From: Sphagnum compactum
Lineage: Eukaryota > Bryophyta > Sphagnopsida > Sphagnales
Direction of reading: 5' to 3'
DNA: 64,000 bases
NCBI GenBank assembly: GCA_965153455.1
Contig: OZ234497.1
Span: forward strand, 20,329,872-20,393,871
Under the pieces are notes generated by a model, which was not told the origin of the DNA, ran no database searches, and saw only the letters and a list, made by a program, of their open reading frames with translations. Numbering within the stretch: the stretch's first letter is position 1; every line of letters begins with the position of its first letter. The translations under genes were made by a program, and so were the position numbers. Below, piece by piece: positions 47,653 through 58,800 of this stretch.

Positions 47653-49742
47653 TGTTTTTTCCACACGTGATCCGGCTCTTTCTACCACATATTTGTTCAC
47701 TCTAAACAACCCTTTGTAGCCTTTATAATAAAGAAATAACATACATGAATCACATAGTGTTTTTTTGCAATAGCGATTTTGGCACTGCCTTTGTGGGTCT
47801 GTCTTTATTTCCCTGTACATAGGGTATTCTAGTGAGAGAAAAAAATACAGACCACACTTGTGGAGAGGTGACTAAAACTAGTGTACGATTTGCCTACATG
47901 AAGAAGGCTCCTCACATCCAATTATAAGGAGTTGGGTGAGCTCTATGCTGTAATCACAGTTAGATAAAACATTGCTCAAAAATGGCTGTTTTGATGCACT
48001 CCAATACAGATGCTGTGTGCTGTGCACAGCTTGGATCTCACTCACTGTTGTAGAATGTCTTTTGCTATTGGGGTTTCTGTAAACATGGAGTGTGTAAGAC
48101 TTGCCTACAATGAAGGCTCCTCACATCTGATAAAGAGTCACAGCTCTAGCTATGCTGTAATCAAAGTTAGACTAGAGATTGTTTGAAATGAGTTTCTATA
48201 CTCCGATACAGATACGGGTGTTGAGCATAGATTGGATCTCTCTGTAGTATACTGCCTTTTGCTGTCTGGTCTGTATACATGGAGTTTGGACTAGTGGACA
48301 GGACTCTTCTCCTCCCTGTATGGCATCATCCTCTGATTGGCGTTTGTCTTTTGTATCTATCATTCTTTTGGGACCTACTCATCAAGGAACAGAACACACA
48401 TCTGTTTCTTTGTCGCCATCTTCAGTTCTGTTTTTGAATTTACCTTCCATAATAATCTTGTATGTCAACTTCACAGTATCCAACTAAAAAGTATTCATGG
48501 TTGCTCGTATATATATGTGTGTGTGTGTTCATGGTAAAAATCCTTTCACAGTTTAATAGTTATTTATTCTGGGTAGCCATCAGGGGTGGGGTTTCGCCCA
48601 ACAACCCTAAACCCTAGTTCAAATTGCCAATCTGCGGAGTCTGGAACTTGTAAGTGGGTTTTCTTCCTCCCGGATTGGAAATGTCACAAAGAGTGTGAAA
48701 TGCCTTTCTTGAGTGTCTTGGAAGTGGTGGCATAATATGGACATGAGGAGTTGATGTGTGTCCAACAACACCCAACAACTCCTCATGTCCCTAGTTGTTG
48801 ATGCTTCACATTTTTTTGTACTCTTGCGCTTTTAGTGCAGTCTCTGTTGGGTTTTACGGAAAAAGCCTTACTTACAAACCTTTGTCATCACGTTGTGTAC
48901 TGCCTATTGCATGGAAACCGCAAGGACTCTGCATGCAAGGACATACCTGCATTCTAATCTATCACTCAGTTCTCAAGACAATTTCAACAGGGAGATTGTG
49001 ATATCAGTTGGGCAAGCTCTGACCGACGACAAACTGTTATTTCTCCTTTTAATTTTTTTTTCCCACTCTCCTTTCCAGGACTCCCAAGAGAAAAGAAGAA
49101 GAATTGGTCTTCCTCTTTCTGGAAATTGATGAAAGAGATACCCTTATCATCATGGAGAACAGTATGAAGCCCAATTTTTCTTCCTTTCCCTTGGGATAGG
49201 CGAAGGAAACACAATTTTGCACTAGAGAAAGGTGGGTGACAAAATTGGGCGATTCTGCGTTGCAATACTGGCGTGATACAAGCGTGTCAAGGCAGAATCA
49301 GCCATCCCTGCAAATCAGCAGCACCTGCTAGCCCTGTCATATGCACGATGCATAGTAAAGACATGTCGCTCAAATAACATCAGGGCTATTATTGAAATAA
49401 GGGACTTGCGTAAGGCAAGACATTTACCATTGCCACGAGAACCTTCACTCAAGAATGCATGCATGCAACTGGATTTCAGTCAACAACTTGCAGGCAGCTT
49501 TTTTGTTTTTCCTTCCACAACTGTTGTAAACATGCTCACCTAGATATGATTAAAAAAAAGTAGTGCAGAAAAAGTTCTGATGATTTCAATGTGCAAGTGT
49601 AAAAAAGTAAAGTTTTTTTCCTTCTCAAACTGAAGGGAAGGTAATGCATCCTTTCGCCGAAAAGCTGCTAATGATATTCATGGGCCTGGTGTAAGTAAAA
49701 TTGTCAGTTCTTAACCACTATGATTCTTTCTTTCCTTCTTTC

Positions 49743-49776
<34 letters not shown>

Positions 49777-49937
49777 ACCGAACACATGCGCAACAGAATC
49801 ATGATGATGACAATGAGCACAATCTCAGTCTCTTCTGTGTATGATTGTGTCAGCTCCAAACAGAGCTTTTTCAGACACAAATTGCAAAAGAAACCATTTA
49901 AGACTCAACCATTTGGCTTCTTTAATCTTTTCCACAA
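47653..49937. other. 3' flank of TMK; gene-free
   Basis: No gene seen. Contains the duplication at 47889-48290 (listed separately) and a (GT)n microsatellite at 49744-49775. Confidence 0.5.
47889..48290 (+). repeat. tandem duplication of ~200 bp downstream of TMK
   Basis: Copy 1 (47889-48097) and copy 2 (48100-48290) share ttgcctaca.gaa.aaggctcctcacatc, ctatgctgtaatca.agttaga, tccaatacagat / tccgatacagat, ttggatctc and the ending catggagt. Divergence is considerable, so the duplication is old. No coding signal. Confidence 0.8.
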
Positions 49938-50450
49938 CAAAATTGCCCAATTGAAAAAAACGCTCACCCATTTAAGATCATTGACTTGAAGATATTTTCC
50001 TTTCCAAAACAAAATTGCCCAATTGAAAAAAACGCTCACCCATTTAAGATCATCGACTTGAAGATATTTTCCTTTCCAAAACAAAATTGCCCAATTGAGA
50101 AAAACGCTCACCCATTTAAGATCATCGACTTGAAGATATTTTCCTTTCCAAAACAAAATTGCCCAATTGACAAAAACGCTCACCCATTTAAGATCATTGA
50201 CTTGAAGATATTTTCCTTTCCAAAACAGAATTGCCCAATTGAAAAAAACACTCACCCATTTAAGATCATCGACTTGAAGATATTTTCCTTTCCAAAACAA
50301 AATTGCCCAATTGGAAAAAAAACACTCACCCATTTAAGATCAATGACTTGAAGATATTTTCCTTTCCACAACCAAAATTGTCCAATTGAAAAAACACCCA
50401 TTTAAGATCATTGACACTTGACACGATATTTTCCGAAACAAAATGCCAAA
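49938..50450 (+). repeat. 72-bp minisatellite, 8 copies
   Basis: Units begin caaaattgcccaattga and start at 49938, 50010, 50082, 50154, 50226, 50298, 50373 and 50439. The first six are exactly 72 bp. The unit then reads cgctcacccatttaagatca, followed by cttgaagatattttcctttc. Because 72 is a multiple of 3, both strands stay open over about 120-140 codons. No start context, domain or flanking exon supports a gene. It is unrelated in sequence to the LRR array. Confidence 0.92.
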
Positions 50451-52692
50451 TGGAAGAGCCAATTTCAAAAACCATTGGCATGTTTCATATCTTTCAAGAC
50501 AAAAAAAAAAATGGTTGATTTCAAAAAAGACCCATTTAGGCTATAAACCATTTGGCCTGCTTAATGTTTTTCCAAGAACAAAACAAAACAGGTCTGCTCA
50601 TGGAACATCATGACTCATGAGATAACACCGAGTCCCACTTGCTTTTGTGATATAAATTGCTCTTGTGCAATAAATTGTTTAAAATTTTTGGGAGTTATTT
50701 GATCTATTGATTATGAGTTATGACTCATTTATTGGGCATATTTATTGCTCGGAATTATTCCATATGGATAATCCAAAGAAATGTCAAGCTTATCAAAACT
50801 AACATGGTGGGGTTGGGGTTAGGGTTAGGGTTAGGGTTAGGGTTTTTGTGAGAGGAATTGTCAGGTTTGGGTTTAGTGTGTTTAACAAATGGATGAAATG
50901 TTGATTTTGGGTTTAAGGAATATTTTTCAAAAATTAAAACTCATTTGTTTTGGAGTTGAGTCCAATTTTTGAGATTGTTGATTCCTTGGGTCGAGATAAT
51001 TCTAAGCTTTGTGTGGCTTGTTGATTGCGATTCAAAGTGTGGGTTGGTTTTAGATTCTTATTTTGAGATGATTTCCAATAAAATTTTAGATTGGGTTGGG
51101 GTTTTAGGTCTTTGGTTAAGCGATTTGCATGCAATTCACGTATCAAAATCTTGTTGACAAAAATTATAGTTTTCCATCAATTGACCATCACCCATAGCAA
51201 CAATAAGTTTGAAATGCAAGGAACAAGGGAAACATATGAGACTAGAGACCAATGTTTTGGGGAGACCAATATATTGGGGAACAACTTAGGAACTTTGCAA
51301 ACTCCATGGGAACACATTGGGAACAAGGGGAAAAAAAAATAAAAAATAAAATTGCGATTCTGAAAATCAAACCCAATTCCACTTCAATCTTTAAGTCCCG
51401 CTTTACAATAGGAGTCAGGGCTGATGTTCAACCCAAATCAAGCAATTCTATTGGTGCAAAAGTTGAAATAAAATCAATAAAACATATCGGTCACTAGGTA
51501 TTCAACAACCCACCACACTTTTTTATTTAAGCCTCCGGTGAACTAGCACTCTCACATTGGTTTGTACGTACCATGGTTAAAAATCCCAAAATCAATTTAA
51601 ATTATTTCTAAATATTACAAATATGCTATCCTTAGACTAAGTCAATCAAATCTAACATTTTCTGAGGATAGTCCAAGTTCAAATCTAACATTTTTGGGGA
51701 TTAACATGGTCACTAAGAGGCCTCACTCAAAAAGGTGAAGGTACCAAACCACTAACCTGAGTAAGTGCTGGTTTGAACCCTGGTCTCTTCTTTAATGCAT
51801 TTTGTCACCTTGGGAATTGCTTCTCTTTTCAAGCAATTTAGTGTTGAAAGGTGTTTGACAATTTACAATAGCTAGTGATACCCATTAATATTTGAAAAAA
51901 TAACATTAATTGAAAAAATAATAATTATATAGACCATATTTATCAAACAAATAAAATTTGTAATAAATGATTTACAAATTTTGTTTTGTAAAAAGAAGGA
52001 ACAAAATTTTGGAAAAAAAAAATACTAGACTTGTATAACTAAACTCAAGGGATTAGCCACAAATCTAGCTTGTTTCCACTTGGCTTACTCTCTCAAATTC
52101 CACATGGAAAAATTCACATGATAATTAATCAACACAAGGAAATTTAAAAATCCTTTTCAATGTGAGAATTTTTTATTTTATTTTTTTTTTGAAGAAAGAT
52201 CAAGTAGCAAGGTGTTTTCAATAGCCTTAAATATTCAATTTTTTAAAATTTAAATAATTGTTACTTGTTTGACTTGAATCAAACTCAATTTTTGTTTGAA
52301 GAATTAAAATGTTTGTTACAAACCCAACATTTTGAATTGAAAACATAAACATGGTTGCAATTTTTAAAAAATGTGATATAGGTAAATAAAAAGAGTCTCT
52401 AAAGATAAATCCTTTGTTAAAAAATAGACCTATGCTCAATAGATAATAATAATAATGAAGAATTAAAATCATGCATAAACAAATGAGAACAAGCAAAAGC
52501 ACAATTAAACAATAAAAAATCACAAACAAAAAGCTTGCACAATTACATAGTTCTAACCAAAAATTAGTAGGATTAGAGAGATTGAATTAATAGTAGCATA
52601 TTAAACCCTTTTTTGTTGGCAGCTTGCCTACCAAGAAGGCAAGGATATTGTATTTTAAATTCATTATAAAGTATAGTAGTAACTTAATGGAT
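50451..52692. other. gene-free AT-rich region with telomere-like tract
   Basis: About four GGTTAG units lie at 50817-50842. The remainder is AT-rich with short random frames. No gene supported. Confidence 0.5.
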
Positions 52693-52963
52693 CACTACAA
52701 CAAAAGGTGTCCGTGTACGCTAAGTGATTTCACTGGATTTTGAGTGAATTCACTGGTTGTAGTGAAAGAGGACCAGCGAAAAAGCGATGATTTCACTGAT
52801 TTAGTGAATAGGGACTAGGTGTCTGTCCATGTACGCTAAGTGATTTCACTGGATTTTGAGTGAATTCACTGGTTGTAGTGAAAGAGGACCAGCGAAGAGG
52901 CGATGATTTCACAGATTTAGTGAACAGGGGACTAGTGAACTGCACCCACATTTTGTAATAATG
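52693..52963 (+). mobile_element. complete CACTA-like mini-element with internal duplication
   Basis: It begins cactacaacaaaaggtgt and ends ttttgtaataatg. The reverse complement of the start (ttttgttgtagtg) matches that end at 10 of 13 positions. It is flanked by GAT on both sides (52690-52692 and 52964-52966), a 3-bp target duplication as expected for CACTA elements. Inside, a block of about 120 bp starting gtacgctaagtgatttcact is present twice. TTCACT/AGTGAA words are very frequent. It is 271 bp without coding capacity, a non-autonomous element. A related short copy lies at 329-471. Confidence 0.7.
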
Positions 52964-52966
52964 GAT

Positions 52967-53757
52967 TTTGACCCCTAGGTAATAATAATAATAATAATAG
53001 GTCTATTTTTTATATGAGGATTTTTTGAAAGATGATGATCTGTTTGGCTATTGTGTTGAAACTTGAGATTAGTTATTAATATAGAGTTAATAATAATATC
53101 TTGAAGGATTTTGGTTGTCTTTGAGAGGATTTTTTCTTTTTTTTTGGGGGTGAAGATTAGGTATAATTTTCATATTCATCATCTCTCTCAGCTCTGTTGT
53201 TGTACACATTGTTTTTAAATTAACACACATAACAACAACAGACAATTTTATTTTTTTCTGGTTGTATATACATTTTGGAACCAGAAGTGGGTTGTGAAAA
53301 CAGATGTGTGAGGTGATTGGCATTGATGATCTCTCAGCTCAGCTCGATGGTGCCACACAATTCTTGCACATAACAACAACAGAGATAGACAAGAGAGAGA
53401 CAACAGATAGACAACAGATTATCTAATAGATAAGAGAGATTATCACAGAGATTAAACAATGTACAGATTGACAAGAGAGATTATCTTGACAAGATAGACA
53501 ATCTCTGTTGTTGTTGTTGTTGTTGTTCTTATGTACAGATTGAAACCAGGATTGTGAAAACAGACATGATGTTATGTTATTTTGGGTAGCTAGTAAATAG
53601 AGCAGCAGCAGCAGCAAAACGGTTGCTGGCTGGCTGGCTGGCTGGCTGCTGTTGTAGGTTCGAGAGATGTTTTTTTCAGTTATTTTTTTTCCCCTGTGTT
53701 TTTGGATTCCATTTTTGTGTGTGGGAAACAAAAACCTGCACTGAATTTGGTGTTCTA
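52967..53757. other. gene-free, simple-repeat rich
   Basis: Contains (AAT) near 52980, GACA/GATA-like purine tracts at 53385-53510, (GTT) at about 53507-53526 and (GGCT) at about 53623-53645. No gene recognised. Confidence 0.5.
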
Positions 53758-54011
53758 ATCAGTCGGGAAGAATTGGGTTAGAGGCCAAAAAAATCAGTCG
53801 GGAAGAATTGGGTTGGAGGAGTATTCAGTTGGGAAGAATTGGGTTGGAGGAAAAATCAGTTGGGAAGAATCGGGTTGGAGATAAGATCAGTCGGGAAGAA
53901 TTGGGTTCGAAGAATTGGGTTCGAGGAAAGATCAGTGGGGAAGAATTGGGTTCGAGGAAAGATCAGTCAAGAACAATTGGGTTCGGGAAAAAATCAGCCG
54001 GGAACAACTGG
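53758..54011 (+). repeat. ~30-bp minisatellite before the starch synthase start
   Basis: About nine degenerate units of the type atcagtcgggaagaattggg followed by tt(g/c)gaggaaag, with unit length varying between roughly 15 and 32 bp. It ends about 40 bp before the first possible ATG of the starch synthase, so it may be part of its leader or core promoter. Open frames through it are repeat effects. Confidence 0.85.
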
Positions 54012-54052
54012 GGTTCGTGTTTTTGCTTCAAGCATAGAGCGCGAGCGCGCGC

Positions 54053-57000
54053 ATGGCAGTCGTTGCGGTAGGACCACGAGTGTGGTGGTTGGGCTCCGGA
54101 TCCGAGTCTGCTGCGGCAACAGGAGCTACTACATGGGTTGAACCTTGCAGAGTGAAGCCCAAATGCAGCAGCACAAAAACACACACAACCATGCACCAAG
54201 ATTGCGACCGTCGTGGTAATCGCCATGACCTTCGTCTCATGGCTGTGAGTTTTCAAGGATTACGTACGACGACATTTGTGGGAGGACGACGACGACGACA
54301 TGAGATGGGTGGCATGAATCCACAAGAGAGCAGGTGGAAGCGGAGATTCAGAACTCGCCGCACACCTGCCGCATTCCCAAGTAGAGCAGCTGCTCATAGC
54401 GCCATCATGTCAGTCTGCAGTATGATGAACATTGTGTTTGTATCGGCAGAAGTCGCCCCCTGGAGCAAAACCGGAGGACTAGGTGATGTCCTCAGCGGTT
54501 TGCCCCCTGCTCTTGCAGTAAGCTCTCTCTCTCTCCCAAAATCCCATGCAAATCTTTTGCTGATCTTCTTCCCCACTAGGAAGAATGAGACCCATATGAG
54601 ACTTTCTTCTCCTTCTTCATCTCGTCTGTATGCAACCCACCCTACCAACAAGATCATCATCCTCTCTGCATGTTTTGTATCTTCATCTTCAGAACAAGAG
54701 ACTGATCAAGACTTGGAACTCCAAACAAGACTCGACTCCAACAAGTGCCAGTTGTAACTTCATCTTCAGAACAAGAGCCTGATGATCAAAGCTGATGTGG
54801 TTTCTTAATTCTTCAGAAGAATAATGAAGAAGAAGAAGAAGAAAGAAGAGTCTGATCAAGTCTGATAAACTGTTGTTTTGTGATACCTGCTAGGCTCTCG
54901 GGCATCGAGTTATGACGATCTCGCCTCGCTATGATCAGTACAAGGATGCATGGGACACAGATGTGACTATTGAGGTCTGATGATTTTCCATTCATGTAGT
55001 CTTGGATTTTGATTAAGATTCTTTGCTTGTACTTCTTCGCAGAAAAGACATTTGCCATCTTCAGCTTAAATACCTGGCCTGGCATTGTACTCTCATTAAT
55101 TATGCCATGATAATTCTGGCAGTTGCACTCAGACTCCAGAATTCTTTCTCTAAGAAATTTCTCAAGAAATCAATTGTCAAAAATATGAGGATGGTGGGGG
55201 TGACGCCCTGCCTCAATTGCAGGTAACAGTTGCAGATCAGAAGGAGACAGTCCGCTTCTTCCACTGCTTTAAGAGAGGTGTTGATCGTGTCTTTGTGGAT
55301 CATCCTCGCTTTCTCGCCAAGGTGCTTTTTTTCCTTCCTTTCTTTCCAACTTGCTTGTGTGGTCCTACACAATCACAGTATCTCACACGAGTGTGATTAT
55401 GGTGAAGAATAATGCACAATATGATGATGGTATACCACCACCATCATGTGCTTGTTTTGCTTCAGTTGCCATTACAGTTGTGTTAATTTGTTGTTTAGGT
55501 GCGAGGAAAGACACGCAGTAAAATCTATGGCCCGACAACAGGAGTAGACTATTACGACAACCAGTTTCGGTTCTGTCTCCTTGCCAAGGTAAGAAGGTCT
55601 GATACTACTTACTTGTCCATTTCTCCATGTGCACCACCTATATCATGAGCTTCATTTTGCAAAAACATTGCTTTTTTCAATGTGCAGGCAGCCATTGAAG
55701 CTGTGCGAATACTGAATCTGAACAGTGGGACAGGCTTCAGTGGACCATATGGTGACTAATTTTTTTCCCCCATGGGATTGATCCCCAAATCTTTCACTCT
55801 CCCATCCACCAGCAGCAGCAAGACTTCCTGTGTTGAAAAATCATCAATGAAAAACTACTTCACATTCTTCAGTAGAAGCCATACAGTCCTGGTTTAAGCC
55901 CTCTTCTTCTCCTGTATGTTGTGGTCCACTCACCTTCGCGTTGCAGGTGAGAATGTTGTTTTTGTCGCAAATGACTGGCACACAGCTCTGCTTCCTTGCT
56001 ACTTGAAAAGCATCTACAAATCTTCTGGTCAATTTCTAAGTGCCAAGGTGGGCTGTTGTAACAAAATAAGATTCTTTCATATTGTGCTCTTCAGATGCGG
56101 CTGCTTCCTTCCTGACCACCACTTTGAATCGCATAGTTGTCTTTGCTGTTGAAGCAGATGGAACCTGCAATGTGCACTCAACTCATTTGAGCATATTAGT
56201 TCAAATGCCTCTCTGCACTTGAACTATGTAACACCAAACCACAATGAATCTTGCATTTTACCAGGAAGATAGGAAGAGTTAGGAGAACTATAGGTTCTTC
56301 CTTCCATGATAGAGAAATAATATGTTGAGTCTCAGGACCAAAGATCAAAACAAACAAATAGTTAATTGCAGGTGGCATTTTGTGTGCATAATATTGCCTA
56401 TCAAGGTAGATTTGCATTTTCCGACTTCCAGCAATTGGGTCTTCCAGAGGAATTTATCAGCTCATTTGAGTTCTACGATAGGTAGGTTGATTATTCCTTT
56501 ACAATGTTATCACACACTGGAGCAGCTCAAAAGTTTGCATCATTATAGAACCAATGTGGATTTTCAAAGATGGGTTTTAACTGACAAACAGGAGTGAGCC
56601 AAGATGTTGTCTAAAATGACAGGTTTAAGTCTTCAAATCCATTTGTGACTTTCTTAGACTTGTCATGAAAGACTTGGTAGCCAAAGATTTACAGTGCGTA
56701 GTATTGGAACAGAAAACTGGCCGTGGATCTGTAAAGCGCTGTGTTTTATTCATTGATGTCCAGTTTCTTGACCACAATGACTTCTTCCAGGTGTCCACCT
56801 TTAAAGAAGAAACGGAAAATTAACTGGATGAAGGCGGCACTCTTGGAATCAGATATTGTTTTGACTGTCAGCCCAAACTACGCCAAAGAACTAACAGCAG
56901 GTCCTGACAAAGGGGTGGAGCTTGATACCATAGTCAGCAAAGCTGGAGTGCTGGGCATTGTCAATGGCATGGATGTGCAAGAGTGGGACCCTTTGGAAGA

Positions 57001-58800
57001 CGAGCACCTGTCAATTCGCTACGATCGTAATACGGTATGAGTGACCTCCTTTTCCATTTCCTGACACAGTTTTTTCTGACTTGTAGTGATGCAGAGAACC
57101 AGGCATTTGTGGCAGCCAGCAGATGCTTCCTTCTCCTCCTCCTCCTTTCTCTCTCTCTCAGTTGCAAGAATGGTGACTCCACAATGTAGTAATTCTCAAT
57201 TGTTCAGACTGATTTCATAAAGGCGCATCATGGGTATATGTGTCACATTGTCATCGTCCTCTGAAGCTGCATTGCCTTGCTCTGCAAATCTGTAATTAAC
57301 AATATCCGCAAGTAAGTCTTTTGATTGCTCAAGCTTCTTGATGGTCTGCTAGTTTGAAGTAGAAGAGAAAAGAGGCGTCTGAAACTGTAAGCATAGGAAC
57401 TTGGTTGAACAGAAATTGGGTGGTGGGTGGGGGAGAGGGGCACTTACACATTACAGGTGGTAGCAGCAAAGCCTTTGTTGAAAGAGGCATTGCAAGCAGA
57501 GGTTGGACTGCCTGTCAATCCAACTGTTCCTCTCTTCGGTTTCATTGGTCGATTAGAGGAACAAAAGGGCTCTGACATCCTTGCAGAAGCTACATCTGAT
57601 TTCTTAAAGGAAGACATTCAGCTGATTGTGCTGGTAATGTGCCCTTCCCTCCTGTAATCCATCCTTCTACTGCTTTCCAAAACTTTTCTCTGCTGCAACA
57701 GGGCAGCTCACCAAAATTTGTAAGACAAAACAATAGCTCATGTGACCAACATCAAATTCAAGCGCCACCATCTTTTGGACAGGGCACAGGAAAGAAGAGT
57801 TTAGAGCAGCAGCTTGAGCAGCTTGTGTTCAAATTCCCAGATAAAGCACGTAGTATCGTGAAGTTCAACACACCACTTGCACATATGATTACAGCTGGGG
57901 TAGATTATATGCTGGTGCCCAGTCGATTTGAACCATGTGGCCTTATTCAACTCCATGCTATGCGCTATGGAACGGTGTGTATGGGTCCCATCTCTTGCTC
58001 ATCTCTTTCATCAAGGCTATCTCTTCCACAGATAGTTCTCTGAAATACAAGGGTGAGTCCAACAACGATGCTTATTGTTACCAACTGTTCTTCACACATT
58101 TCAAAACTTCAAACTGAAGCCTGTTGGTAGGTGCACAGGTGCCAATTGTTGCATCAACAGGAGGACTAGTGGACACAGTGCAGGATGGTGTCAATGGATT
58201 TCACATTGGAAGAGCATTTAACATCAACGTATGGTCCCCCTTACTCTTCCCTACTGAAATCATCACTAAAATTGCAAATCATGTGATGAACTCAAGGTGT
58301 TTTCTTTCTTTGTCAGCAATAAAAGAAGCTGGCAGAGAGAGAGATGCTGCAAATCTAACTGCCCAAAAAACTGTGTTGTTGTCCTAATAGTGTGAAAGGA
58401 TCTATGCGGAAGATGTTGAGGCGCTTACCAGTGCCATTAAGAGGGCAGCTAAAGTGTATGGCACTGCAGAGTACACAAGAATGTCACAAGCGTGCATGTC
58501 ACAAGACCTTTCATGGGAGGTTTGCTCTGGAGCTCCCACTACCTGCTTCTTTTTCACCCCTTATCCACTGCATACTAAGCAAAACCTGAAGATGGGTAAA
58601 ACAGTATCTACATTCACAGTAATGCATATAGAAAGGACATTTTCTCTGACTAAAAACACCCATGTGGGTACGGATGATCACAGGGTCCTGCAAGAAAGTG
58701 GGAGGAAGCATTACTAGGATTGCAAGTCTATTGTAGCACTGCAGGTCAAGATGGTGACAAAAATGCACCCAAGGCGCCAGCCACTCTGACTAGTCCTTGA
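54053..58800 (+). CDS. GBSS: granule-bound-type starch synthase
   Basis: There are 13 exons: 54053-54517, 54894-54974, 55223-55321, 55499-55588, 55688-55751, 55947-56047, 56372-56481, 56791-57034, 57457-57633, 57783-57974, 58139-58228, 58391-58519 and 58684-58800. All phases agree and give 652 residues (590 from Met63 at 54239, also a good transit-peptide start). This GT5-family plastid enzyme transfers glucose from ADP-glucose to alpha-1,4-glucan; GBSS makes amylose. WSKTGGLGD (Lys139) is the ADP-glucose-binding loop. Other marks are [56 protein letters not shown] and STGGLVDT (from Ser547). The tail [13 protein letters not shown] is typical of GBSS rather than soluble SSI-SSIV. Exon 2 has a weak donor (gag|gtctga). 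Assignment to GBSS over soluble SS is by overall similarity. Confidence 0.93.

Noticed and set aside
51737-51790. tRNA-like words (ccactaacctgag, ggtttgaaccctgg)
   Set aside because: A-box-like and B-box-like words lie in incompatible order or orientation and no cloverleaf can be drawn.
27209-58800. UGD, DPM2 and GBSS as a sugar-metabolism gene cluster
   Set aside because: They act in different pathways and compartments, lie on both strands and are separated by unrelated genes; proximity looks accidental.
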